From: QHXN01 sp032162705
Lineage (GTDB): Bacteria > Acidobacteriota > Blastocatellia > Pyrinomonadales > Pyrinomonadaceae
Length of the DNA: 64,000 nucleotides
Assembly (NCBI GenBank): GCA_032162705.1
Contig: JAVRON010000145.1
Span: 1 to 64,000, forward strand
Direction: 5' to 3'
In this document: piece by piece, positions 1 to 8,171 of the stretch
Position numbering within the stretch: position 1 is the stretch's first letter
How the letters are laid out: each line of letters starts with the position of its first letter
Program-made: the position numbers and the translations under genes
The notes under the pieces: model-generated
Databases searched by the model: none
Told to the model about the DNA's origin: nothing
The model's input: the letters and a program-made list of their open reading frames with translations, nothing else

Positions 1-5
1 CTCTG

Positions 6-47
6 GTAAGGGTTGAACAGTCGGCGCGCCGACTCTTCAACCCTTAC
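6..47. terminator. Long hairpin at window start
   Basis: A 12-bp arm (6-17, GTAAGGGTTGAA) pairs with 36-47, and a second palindrome GTCGGC-GC-GCCGAC lies inside it (20-33). The whole element is one extended hairpin with a short T-rich tail after it. It sits 88 bases before the carboxyltransferase gene and probably ends a gene lying left of the window. The inner palindrome resembles one at 6407-6420. Confidence 0.5.
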
Positions 48-134
48 CTTTCAAGTATTTTATCAGGGTCATTCTTTTGCTCCGGTTGTGTACAAATCAG
101 CGCCTCTCGTTCATAATTCCCGCCCACACAGCTT

Positions 135-1706
135 ATGAAACCCGAACCAGTCGAAGAGACACAGAGGTCACAACTCGACCAACTGCGAGAGCGAAAACAT
201 CGCGCCGTAGAAGGCGGAGGCTCCGAACGCACCGAACGCCAGCACTCGGCAGGAAAGTGGACTGCACGCGAGCGTATAGAGTTCTTCTTAGACGAAGGAA
301 CCTTCGATGAGTTCGATCAGCTCGTCCTCCATCGCTCACATGACTTCGGCCTCGACCAGCAGCTCTACCCAGGCGACGGGGTCGTTACGGGTCACGGCCT
401 CGTAGACGGGCGGCGGGTCTTTGTCTTCGCACAGGATTTCACAGTCTTTGGCGGGTCGCTTTCGGAAACTCACGCTGAGAAGATTTGTAAGGTTCTAGAC
501 CTCGCGATGCGCGTCGGCGCGCCCGTCGTCGGCTTAAACGACTCGGGGGGCGCACGCATACAGGAGGGCGTCGTCAGCCTCGGCGGTTACGCAGAAATCT
601 TCCTGCGCAATACTCTCGCCTCGGGGGTTGTCCCGCAGATAAGCTGCATCATGGGGCCTTGCGCGGGCGGCGCGGTCTACAGTCCGGCCATCACGGATTT
701 TAACGTGATGGTCAAGAACACTTCCTACATGTTCATCACGGGGCCCGAGGTCATCCGCACGGTCACGCATGAGGATGTTTCCAAAGAGGATTTGGGAGGC
801 TCAGACACACACAACCGTATCTCGGGCGTCGCGCATTTCTCCGCTGATTCCGACGAGCACGCGCTGCTGCTCGTCAGAGAGCTTCTCTCTTTCCTCCCCT
901 CAAACAACATGGAAGACCCGCCGCGTGTCGAAACAACAGACCCGTCCGAACGTCGTGTCGAATCGCTCAATACGCTCGTCCCCGAAGCCTCCAACCAGCC
1001 CTACGATATACGCGACGCTATATACGCCGTCGTCGACGACGTTTACTTTTTTGAAGTTCAAGAGCACTACGCTCCCAACATCGTCGTGGGTTTCGCGCGT
1101 CTGGCGGGCCGAAGCGTCGGGATCGTCGCGAACCAGCCCGCCTACCTCGCAGGCGTGCTCGACATCGACGCTTCGGTCAAGGCCGCGCGCTTCGTACGTT
1201 TCTGCGACTGCTTCAACATCCCTCTCATCGTCTTCGAGGACGTGCCGGGTTTTCTCCCGGGCGTCAGGCAGGAACACGGCGGGATCATCAGACACGGTGC
1301 AAAACTCCTCTACGCCTTCGCAGAGGCCACCGTGCCAAAGATTACCGTCATCACACGCAAAGCCTACGGAGGGGCTTACTGCGTCATGGCGTCGAAGCAC
1401 ATCCGTACGGATGTTAACTTCGCCTGGCCGACCGCGGAAATCGCCGTGATGGGCGCGGAAGGTGCGGTCGGTATCCTCTACCGGCGCGAGATCGTCGAAG
1501 CGTCCGACCAGGAGCAGGCACGACGCGCACGGGTCGCGGAGTTTGAAGAGAAGTTCGCCAACCCATACGTCGCGGCCGAGCGCGGTTTTATTGACGAGAT
1601 CATCGAGCCGGCTTTGACCCGTCGGAAGTTGATTAGCGCCCTCGCGCTGCTGGAGAATAAACGCGACACGAACCCCCCGAAGAAGCACGGGAATATCCCA
1701 CTCTGA
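135..1706 (+). CDS. Acyl-CoA carboxylase carboxyltransferase subunit (propionyl/methylmalonyl-CoA type)
   Basis: The 523-residue protein has the full length and two-crotonase-fold layout of propionyl-CoA carboxylase beta / methylmalonyl-CoA decarboxylase alpha subunits. The N-terminal half carries GGARIQEGVVSLGGY and GPCAGGAVYSP, the C-terminal half PGFLPGVRQEHGGI and KAYGGAYCVM, which form the acyl-CoA and carboxybiotin pockets in this family. It transfers CO2 from biotin to an acyl-CoA, most likely propionyl-CoA, in the cytoplasm. No biotin carboxylase or biotin carrier gene is in the window, so its partner subunit must lie elsewhere. Substrate cannot be fixed from sequence alone. It is convergent with the protease-like gene and the two share a terminator. 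Confidence 0.93.
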   Translation: MKPEPVEETQRSQLDQLRERKHRAVEGGGSERTERQHSAGKWTARERIEFFLDEGTFDEFDQLVLHRSHDFGLDQQLYPGDGVVTGHGLVDGRRVFVFAQDFTVFGGSLSETHAEKICKVLDLAMRVGAPVVGLNDSGGARIQEGVVSLGGYAEIFLRNTLASGVVPQISCIMGPCAGGAVYSPAITDFNVMVKNTSYMFITGPEVIRTVTHEDVSKEDLGGSDTHNRISGVAHFSADSDEHALLLVRELLSFLPSNNMEDPPRVETTDPSERRVESLNTLVPEASNQPYDIRDAIYAVVDDVYFFEVQEHYAPNIVVGFARLAGRSVGIVANQPAYLAGVLDIDASVKAARFVRFCDCFNIPLIVFEDVPGFLPGVRQEHGGIIRHGAKLLYAFAEATVPKITVITRKAYGGAYCVMASKHIRTDVNFAWPTAEIAVMGAEGAVGILYRREIVEASDQEQARRARVAEFEEKFANPYVAAERGFIDEIIEPALTRRKLISALALLENKRDTNPPKKHGNIPL

Positions 1707-1744
1707 AAGAGCGGCGCGTTAAATTGAGAGTCTTCCATAGATGA

Positions 1745-1777
1745 AAAAGCCTGTGAGACAACGCCTCACAGGCTTTT
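1745..1777. terminator. Bidirectional intrinsic terminator
   Basis: A perfect 13-bp stem, AAAAGCCTGTGAG at 1745-1757 with CTCACAGGCTTTT at 1765-1777, has a 7-base loop. The A-tract and T-tract make it usable on both strands. It lies between two convergent genes that end at 1706 and 1805. Confidence 0.9.
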
Positions 1778-1804
1778 GAGTATTGCGGCCGCTGCTTGCT
1801 CGGT

Positions 1805-3097
1805 TCAGGATGGTCGCTGCTGCGTCTGCTTGTCCTTTTCACGTAGCAGTTCGAGAGCCTTCTTGAGCTGTACGTCTTCGGGCTGCTGTTTCGGCGAGGC
1901 TGCATCCGGAGAGACCTCACGTCGGTCTGCGGGGGCGTTGGGCTGTGCGATGGCGTCGTCGTCGTTGCCGGTCAAGTCCTCCGGGTCGATGGCTTCCGCA
2001 AGCTCCGGGGCCTTGACCTCGACCGACGGCTTGACGCCCTCACCGAGGAAGGGCTTACCGTTTGAGGACGCCCATTTGACCGTGGTCAGGAGCAGTCCGT
2101 CGCCGCTGCGCAAGGTAAAGAGCTGCTGCTCAGCGCCCGCGCCGAAACTCTTGACGCCGACCACGTCGCCGCGTTTGTGGTCGATAAAAGCCGACGCGAT
2201 GATTTCGGCAGCCGCCGCCGTCCCGCGGTCGATAAGTATCACCGTAGGGCCTTCGAAGAGCGTCGCCCTGGGGTCGGCCGTGTAATTCTTCAGAGGCTTG
2301 TTACCGCGACCGATGGTCTGTGCGAGGACGCCTTCGCGTATGAAGAGATTGGAGACCTTTACCCCTTCATCCAGAGAGCCGCCTGCCACACTCCGTAGGT
2401 CGAGCACGATCTTCTGCGCGCCCTGCTTCAGAAGCTCCTGCAAGCGTGACTTCACATCCACGGATTCGCCTTCGGCGAGACTGTTGACCTTGATCACTCC
2501 GATGCGCCCGGCCTCCGTACGCGCCTCCGCGCCGGGAACCTGGACGGGGCCGCGCCTCACGTTTAAGACGAAGGGCCGTGTGCCCGCGCGTAGGACGCGC
2601 AACTTGACTTCACTGCCCGGCGCTCCCTTCAACAACTGGCGCGCGTCGTAAAGCGAAATGTCGCGTGTAGCTTTTCCGTCGATGTACTCGACGATGTCGC
2701 CCGGCTGTAGGCCGGCCTGATCCGCGGGCCCGCTCTTCACAGGGGCGATGACGTAGAGGTATGAGGCGAACTGCGACAACTCTGCGCCGATGCCGGACTG
2801 GTTGTTCTGTACGCCGCCGCGGAAGTCACGCACCTGTTCGGTCGTCAGGTAAGTCGAATACGGGTCGAGACCATAAGCCAGCCCGCGCAGAGCACCCGCA
2901 CGCACCTTATTCAAATCCGGCTCGTCCACATAGTCATCCTGTATGTGCCTCAGGACGCTTTCAAATATCCGTAGCTGTGCGCCCGGATCGTTCTGCTGTT
3001 GCTGCGCGCTGATCGACATCCAACCGCCGACAACCGCATAAAGCGCCAGCGTCGCGGACATGACAACCAGAAGAAACTTACTGCGAAATGACATCAA
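1805..3097 (-). CDS. S41-family (C-terminal processing) protease homologue, catalytic residues missing
   Basis: The 430-residue protein has an N-terminal membrane or signal segment (residues about 6-30), a helical region, a PDZ domain around residues 100-180 and an S41 tail-specific protease domain. In active CtpA/Prc proteins the Ser lies in a TASASE-type motif and the Lys, 25 residues later, in an FGKG motif. Here these read GTAAAAE (residues 292-298, Ser site Ala295) and FGAG (Lys site Ala320). Both catalytic residues are therefore Ala, while spacing, PDZ and fold motifs are kept and the frame is intact. It is best described as a periplasmic pseudoprotease or peptide-binding scaffold. The codons at both sites read clearly, so a single sequencing error would not explain it. 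Confidence 0.85.
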   Translation of the reverse strand: MMSFRSKFLLVVMSATLALYAVVGGWMSISAQQQQNDPGAQLRIFESVLRHIQDDYVDEPDLNKVRAGALRGLAYGLDPYSTYLTTEQVRDFRGGVQNNQSGIGAELSQFASYLYVIAPVKSGPADQAGLQPGDIVEYIDGKATRDISLYDARQLLKGAPGSEVKLRVLRAGTRPFVLNVRRGPVQVPGAEARTEAGRIGVIKVNSLAEGESVDVKSRLQELLKQGAQKIVLDLRSVAGGSLDEGVKVSNLFIREGVLAQTIGRGNKPLKNYTADPRATLFEGPTVILIDRGTAAAAEIIASAFIDHKRGDVVGVKSFGAGAEQQLFTLRSGDGLLLTTVKWASSNGKPFLGEGVKPSVEVKAPELAEAIDPEDLTGNDDDAIAQPNAPADRREVSPDAASPKQQPEDVQLKKALELLREKDKQTQQRPS

Positions 3098-3303
3098 GCA
3101 CCTCGGATTTCCACTCTAACCCTTGAAAAGCGCGCCAGCCCGAACGGAGGCTGCCGTCGAATATACACGTCGGTCGGATAATACCGCAGCCTCAGACGGC
3201 GCGCAAGCCGTCTAAGTGGCGCGACTGTCAACAGTTGCGTTATACTTCCCCGCTGACAAAAGACGCCAAATTCTTCAAAAAGAGAGTCGAGAAGGTCGAA
3301 ACC

Positions 3304-3726
3304 ATGCATGGACGCGTCCTCGCAATCGACATCGGGGCGAAGAGAGTCGGCGTGGCAATCTCGGATGAGATGCGCCTGACCGTCCGCCCGCTCCAGGCCC
3401 TTCCGCGTACGCCATGGAAACGTCTGCTCAGCTCTCTCTCGGAACTGTGCGAGAGATTTGACGTGCGGATGGTAGTTTTTGGTTTGCCGCTCCGTCTCGA
3501 CGGAAGCGAAGGCGATGCGGCATTCGAAGCCCGACGGGTCGCACGAAATCTCGAGCTTTCGCTCAAACTTCCTTTGTTTCTACAGGACGAACGTTATACC
3601 TCCGAGACCGCAGAGACCTCTCTACGTCAGCGGGGCTTTCAGCGCGTGCAGATTTCAGATCAAATCGACAGCGAAGCGGCTTCTGTTATTTTGAGCGACT
3701 ATCTTAGAAGTCAAGATTCGGTTTGA
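3304..3726 (+). CDS. ruvX: Putative pre-16S rRNA nuclease / Holliday junction resolvase-like RuvX (YqgF)
   Basis: The 140-residue product starts with the RNase H-like motif AIDIGAKRVGVAISD, and has the later DERYTSETA segment and a C-terminal D-x-EAA motif, the acidic residues that bind metal in YqgF proteins. The family processes the 5' end of 16S rRNA. I chose the ATG at 3304 because GAGAAGG lies just upstream. A TTG at 3235 would add 23 residues with no family similarity. The mltG gene follows 50 bases later, a pairing common in bacteria (yqgF-mltG neighbourhood). Confidence 0.88.
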   Translation: MHGRVLAIDIGAKRVGVAISDEMRLTVRPLQALPRTPWKRLLSSLSELCERFDVRMVVFGLPLRLDGSEGDAAFEARRVARNLELSLKLPLFLQDERYTSETAETSLRQRGFQRVQISDQIDSEAASVILSDYLRSQDSV

Positions 3727-3776
3727 AGGCTTGAGTATTTACATGAGAATCCGCCGCAACCCGCGTTAGGTAATCA

Positions 3777-4892
3777 ATGACAATAAAACGGTTTATAATC
3801 CTTCTGTCAGTCCTTCTAATTTTAACCTGCGCGGGTTTTATCCTCTGGGTAAAGCACGAACTCCAGACCCCGGTCTCACACTCTAAAAGCGACGAATACG
3901 TCGAGATACCGCGTGGCTCGACGCCTGACCAGATCGTCTACAAATTGGAAGAGCTTGGCGTTATCAGACACGGATGGCTTCTGCATCTCTATGTGCGGTA
4001 TACAAATTCCGGCCAACGCTTGAAAGCAGGAGAGTACCGCTTCTCCTCTCCTATCTCTCCAATGCAGGTTCTGCGGAAGCTTGAGGAGGGCGAGCAGCGT
4101 TTAAGCCGCTTGACTGTCATCGAGGGTTGGACACGTTGGGACATCGCAGCCCTTCTCGTACGGATTCCGGAACTCAAGCTCCAGAATCCGGACGAGGCAC
4201 TGTCGCTTCTGGATGACACGCACGCGATTAGAGACATCGATCCGGACGCGAAAAATATGGAAGGTTATCTTTTTCCTGACACATATAGTTTTCCGCCTGA
4301 TACAACACCCAGGCAAGTGGTCGATACCATGTCGAAGCGCTTCAGGCAGGTCTGGGGAGAACTCTCAGCCCACAATTCGGGACTTACGCTCCGCACCCCG
4401 AGAGAGATCGTCACCATCGCTTCGCTCATCGAGACGGAAGCAAAGCTTCCGGAGGAGCGCCCCATCGTAGCTTCTGTAATTTACAACAGGCTGAAGCTGG
4501 GTATTCCGCTCGGGATTGACTCGACGGTAATTTACGCGTCGAAGGCAGCCGGGAAATGGAAGAACAACGGCAAGGTTTATCAAAGTGACATCGAGCGCGA
4601 TTCTCCTTACAACACACGCAAGGTTCGCGGACTGCCGCCAGGGCCCATTGCTTCACCCGGCACGAGTTCGCTTGAAGCGGCGCTTCACCCCGCCCAGACC
4701 GAGTTTCTATACTATGTCCGTGACCCTTCCCGAAACGACGGGGCGCATAATTTTTACAGTAACGAGTCGGACTTTCAGCGCGGCGTACAGGCTCTAAGGG
4801 ATTGGGAGCGCAACCGCAATGCAAACACACTCGCTTCCCCGACGCCTTCTGATGGAACAAACACGTCAACCCAAACATCGCCCACACCATAA
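3777..4892 (+). CDS. mltG: Endolytic murein transglycosylase MltG (YceG-like)
   Basis: This 371-residue protein has one N-terminal membrane helix (about residues 5-28), a LysM-like region and the YceG catalytic domain. Family motifs include MEGYLFPDTYSF, SLIETEA with the expected catalytic Glu at residue 219 (E. coli MltG Glu218), GIPLGIDSTV and the closing KVRGLPPGPIASPG. MltG cleaves nascent glycan strands in the inner membrane and sets their length, working with the PBP/RodA type machinery also found in this window. The C-terminal 25 residues are Thr/Ser/Pro-rich and look disordered. Confidence 0.93.
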   Translation: MTIKRFIILLSVLLILTCAGFILWVKHELQTPVSHSKSDEYVEIPRGSTPDQIVYKLEELGVIRHGWLLHLYVRYTNSGQRLKAGEYRFSSPISPMQVLRKLEEGEQRLSRLTVIEGWTRWDIAALLVRIPELKLQNPDEALSLLDDTHAIRDIDPDAKNMEGYLFPDTYSFPPDTTPRQVVDTMSKRFRQVWGELSAHNSGLTLRTPREIVTIASLIETEAKLPEERPIVASVIYNRLKLGIPLGIDSTVIYASKAAGKWKNNGKVYQSDIERDSPYNTRKVRGLPPGPIASPGTSSLEAALHPAQTEFLYYVRDPSRNDGAHNFYSNESDFQRGVQALRDWERNRNANTLASPTPSDGTNTSTQTSPTP

Positions 4893-5013
4893 AAAGGCAT
4901 CAAAGCTTCGGTCTCTCATTCTTCATCTTGAATTCGCCTCTACGTTGTTCTATGCTCGCAAACGACTCTCCAGAGTTCTATACACAGGGTACTATCCGGC
5001 AAAGGGGTCTGTT

Positions 5014-5649
5014 ATGAAGCCTGTATTCTTGATCCTTCTCTTAGCTCTCACATGCACTGTCTGTATCGCACAGGAGAAGGGTGTCGATCAGCAGAACGAC
5101 CGCATCCGCGACAGCGGCAATAACCGTCAGCCCGCCGTCAACGGTGGGAAGGTCGATACTGGCGTCGGACGCGGCATGGACTTCGGCAAGGGTCGAACGC
5201 AGATTCCGCCGCCCATCCCTAACCCATACCGCTTCCAGGTTCCGAATGACGTACTAACAAAGGCCGCCGCAGAGTTGATGCGTGAGCGGAAACTTATTCT
5301 GGACGACACGGTCTCTAAACCCGACACAGGTCTCCTGGTTTCACAACCCTTCACCTTTACACGCGGCTCGGTCATCACCTCTTCCGAGTTGAATCGACTG
5401 GCCGATATGCCTCGAACGGATTTGGGAAACTGGACGCGCGGACGTTACACGATCATTATCGAAATCCAGCCGATTGACAGCTCAAACACAAACGTTTCGG
5501 TCAATGCGCGCGTTGAGGGTAGGAGCGACAACGTTCTCGGAGCAGAGTGGCTTACATTAAAAAGCAACGGAACAGCGGAGCAGGAATTTCTTCTCGCCTT
5601 AATCGAGAAGGTCACAGGCGGCCCCCCACCCGGACGAGATAAGTTTTAG
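5014..5649 (+). CDS. Secreted protein of unknown function
   Basis: The 211-residue product begins with a clear signal peptide (MKPVFLILLLALTCTVCIAQ, cleavage near residue 20). The start at 5014 follows AAAGGGG. A longer upstream frame would overlap mltG and bury the signal peptide. The mature part has a Gly/Asn-rich linker (about 20-60) and then a compact 150-residue domain with alternating polar and hydrophobic strands. I do not recognise a family. Position in a run of exported genes suggests an envelope role. Confidence 0.7.
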   Translation: MKPVFLILLLALTCTVCIAQEKGVDQQNDRIRDSGNNRQPAVNGGKVDTGVGRGMDFGKGRTQIPPPIPNPYRFQVPNDVLTKAAAELMRERKLILDDTVSKPDTGLLVSQPFTFTRGSVITSSELNRLADMPRTDLGNWTRGRYTIIIEIQPIDSSNTNVSVNARVEGRSDNVLGAEWLTLKSNGTAEQEFLLALIEKVTGGPPPGRDKF

Positions 5650-5781
5650 TAGGACAGAGACAGAACGGCTTCAACTGTTCGAGCTTATTCAAAAGCACAA
5701 GGAAGCTAAACCTTTGTTCTTCAACAGCCAGACGGCCTGTAGCTGACTTTGTGCTGGAACTCTTTACAATCTCAAGAAGCA

Positions 5782-6375
5782 ATGATGCTTTATTTTACGA
5801 ATCTACTCGCGAAGGCACGAAAACCGGCTTTAGTCTTTTCTTTAACCCCCTTACTTCTTCTTTCGGGCTGTCAAAGAAAGCCCGATCCTGCAATTTCCGA
5901 GAGGGGTTCAGTCCAGAAACCAGTCCAGACCCCGGCCCAATTCGTACCAGCGCCCGAGGCCAACATTTTTGTCGATGATGCGATGCTGGCTAAACCCTAT
6001 GCGGTTATCGGAGGAACCGTCCAAAACGTCGGCAACGAGAGGCTGGAGAAGCTTTCCGTGGCGATTGAGTTGAGACGCCGGACGGACGGAAGCGTGGAGA
6101 GGCGTGAAGTCGCGGTTGAACCCGGTGAACTTGAGCCTGGCAAGCAGGGTAGATACAAGCTCAAGGTTCTATCTGATGAATGGAGCGGGTCGCGCGTGGT
6201 GAGTTTGCGGAGCGGCGTGCGCACCGAGGAGATTACGTTCAAAACAATGCCGGGCGCGAAACGTCCGCCCGAAAAGCTCGATGGAAAGGTGGTCATTGTA
6301 AAGACACCCGCTCCGAAAAAATCGAACGGCGGGGACTTCATCAACACACCCGACAACCCTTTTAAAGTTCCTTGA
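5782..6375 (+). CDS. Predicted lipoprotein, unknown function
   Basis: About 197 residues with a lipobox (LLLLSGC) giving a lipidated Cys near residue 30. After a Pro/Gln-rich tether the core (GGTVQNVGNERLEKLSVAIE and following strands) reads like a FxLYD/DUF3426-type immunoglobulin-like domain that compares a property with a second state. That assignment is tentative. The C-terminal 35 residues are Lys/Pro-rich. Two adjacent ATGs (5782 and 5785) could start it and the ribosome site is weak. Confidence 0.65.
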   Translation: MMLYFTNLLAKARKPALVFSLTPLLLLSGCQRKPDPAISERGSVQKPVQTPAQFVPAPEANIFVDDAMLAKPYAVIGGTVQNVGNERLEKLSVAIELRRRTDGSVERREVAVEPGELEPGKQGRYKLKVLSDEWSGSRVVSLRSGVRTEEITFKTMPGAKRPPEKLDGKVVIVKTPAPKKSNGGDFINTPDNPFKVP

Positions 6376-6406
6376 AGCTTTGGCGCGCTCAGGTTTAACT
6401 TCAAGA

Positions 6407-6420
6407 GTCGGCGAGCCGAC
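6407..6420. repeat. Short GTCGGC-NN-GCCGAC hairpin
   Basis: A 6-bp perfect stem with a 2-base loop lies 30 bases after the lipoprotein gene. It shares its core and its flanking TTCAA-like bases with the hairpin at 20-33, so both may be copies of a small dispersed element or weak terminators. Confidence 0.35.
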
Positions 6421-6572
6421 AAACTTCAGGTAAGACATTCAGTTCGATTTAACTAACCGCCAATATCGTAGACAACTCCTATTTTCTAAAGGAACGTCAA
6501 AGCGTTGACCACAAGTTGAGAATTCTCGAAAGCTCTATCAGGGTTCCCGTAGGGAGCCGAAAGGTTGTTCTC

Positions 6573-7109
6573 ATGCTCAGGGGATCATTTCTCGCAGCCA
6601 TCTTATTCATCCTCCTCCCGGCTGCGGCATCCGCTCAGCCGACCCAAGATAAGCAGGATAACGCTCCTCCCCCCAGTACGCCGCAAAAGCCGGGCGACCT
6701 GGGCTCCCCTGCGGAAGAGATGTTACGCCGCGCCGAGATTAAACACGAAGAGCAGTCTCATCAGGAGATGGTCGAACGCGCGGACGAGGCCGCGCACATC
6801 GGCGACGAAATTCTCGCCTCTTACAAAAAAAATCATTCACTGTCTCATGACGATTTGAAAAAGCTCGAACGGTTGGAGAAGCTCGCGCGCAAAATTCGCG
6901 GCAGTACAGGAGGCTCCGACGACGACGCGAGTCTCCAAGACCCACCCGGCAAAATTGAAGAGGCGGTCAAGCGGCTCGCGGAACTCTCCGATGCTTTAAA
7001 AAAGAGCGTTGAGAAGACTTCTCGCCTCGTTATCTCCGCCGCGGTGATAGAACATTCCAACGAACTGATCGAGCTGATACGGCATATCCGTGACATTCAA
7101 CAGCCATGA
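6573..7109 (+). CDS. Secreted helical protein, unknown function
   Basis: The start at 6573 follows AAAGG and gives 178 residues with a signal peptide (MLRGSFLAAILFILLPAAAS). The rest is strongly charged and helical: a Pro-rich linker, then two long amphipathic stretches (about 45-110 and 125-178) that could form a helical hairpin or coiled coil. It overlaps the next gene by 4 bases (ATGA), so it is probably co-translated with the von Willebrand protein and may act with it. No known family is evident. Confidence 0.7.
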   Translation: MLRGSFLAAILFILLPAAASAQPTQDKQDNAPPPSTPQKPGDLGSPAEEMLRRAEIKHEEQSHQEMVERADEAAHIGDEILASYKKNHSLSHDDLKKLERLEKLARKIRGSTGGSDDDASLQDPPGKIEEAVKRLAELSDALKKSVEKTSRLVISAAVIEHSNELIELIRHIRDIQQP

Positions 7110-8065
7110 AAGTTTCGTCAGGTCGCCAATTCCCTTTCCACGCTTGCCGCCGAGGCTTTAAGTCAAAATCGTTCCTGACCCTTTCGCTCCTCGCATGCCT
7201 TCTCACTTGCGCGACGAATGTACTGGCTCAGCGGAATGATGAAGATGAAGTGGTACGCGTCAACTCCGACCTGGTCGTCTTGAACGTGACCGTTACAGAC
7301 AAACAGGGACTATACATACACAAACTCTCCCGCCTCGACTTTAAAATCTTCGAGGACGGGCGCGAGCAGCAGATCGGCCTCTTCTCCGTCGAAGAGACTC
7401 CTTTCGCCGCGGCCATTCTGCTGGACACTTCGGGCAGTATGGAGACTCGCCTGACGCTTGCACGCGCCGCAGCCATACGTTTCCTTGAGGGTCTACGCGA
7501 AGAGGATGTCGCCTCCGTATATCATTTCGACTCGGACGTGGAGCAGCTACAGGACTTCTCCCCCGGACGCGACCTTCCGCCTTTGGCATACAGCCTCAGT
7601 TCGAAGGGGATGACCACGCTGAACGATGCCGTCCTGCGTGCGTCGAAAGACCTTGCCCTGCGACCTGAAAAGCGTCGGGCGATCATAGTTCTGTCAGACG
7701 GGATGGATACCAAGAGCGGCTCGACGGCGGAGAAGGCGCTCAACGCTGCACTCAGCGCGAACACCACTATCTATTCTGTGGACATGTCTGACCCTTTGAC
7801 GAAAGCCCAAGACCGCATGGTGGCTGCGGGGGCTTTAAAGAATTACGCTTTGAAAAGCGGCGGGCGCTATGTCACTTCGCCGGGCGGGCAGGCGCTCGAC
7901 GAGGCTTTCAAGAAGATACTCGAAGAGTTGAGCAATCAATACACGCTCGGTTATCAACCGAATAATCGTACAAGGGATGGGCGCTGGCGCACTATCGAAC
8001 TCAAACTCTCACGGCCCGAACTCAACGCACGAACCCGCAACGGCTATCGCGCACCAAAGCCTTAA
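7106..8065 (+). CDS. Secreted VWFA-related protein of acidobacterial type
   Basis: The 319-residue product has a signal peptide ending near ANVLAQ-like residues 38-42, then an N-terminal beta segment (VVRVNSDLVVLNVTV) and a von Willebrand A domain. The metal-ion site is complete: DTSGS, a Thr in GMTTLNDAV, and SDGMD. This N-terminal segment plus VWA arrangement is typical of the VWFA-related domain proteins expanded in Acidobacteriota and is the best lineage marker in the window. It likely binds a protein or peptide outside the inner membrane. The start overlaps the preceding secreted protein gene. Confidence 0.88.
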   Translation: MKVSSGRQFPFHACRRGFKSKSFLTLSLLACLLTCATNVLAQRNDEDEVVRVNSDLVVLNVTVTDKQGLYIHKLSRLDFKIFEDGREQQIGLFSVEETPFAAAILLDTSGSMETRLTLARAAAIRFLEGLREEDVASVYHFDSDVEQLQDFSPGRDLPPLAYSLSSKGMTTLNDAVLRASKDLALRPEKRRAIIVLSDGMDTKSGSTAEKALNAALSANTTIYSVDMSDPLTKAQDRMVAAGALKNYALKSGGRYVTSPGGQALDEAFKKILEELSNQYTLGYQPNNRTRDGRWRTIELKLSRPELNARTRNGYRAPKP

Positions 8066-8171
8066 CACGTACCGGTTAAGAGATTACTTGAACACCCTCG
8101 CCTTCCGCAGCGATAAACGGCCTCACGGCGTCCCAACCTCTGACGTTACCGTTTAAAAGCAGACAAGGTCT

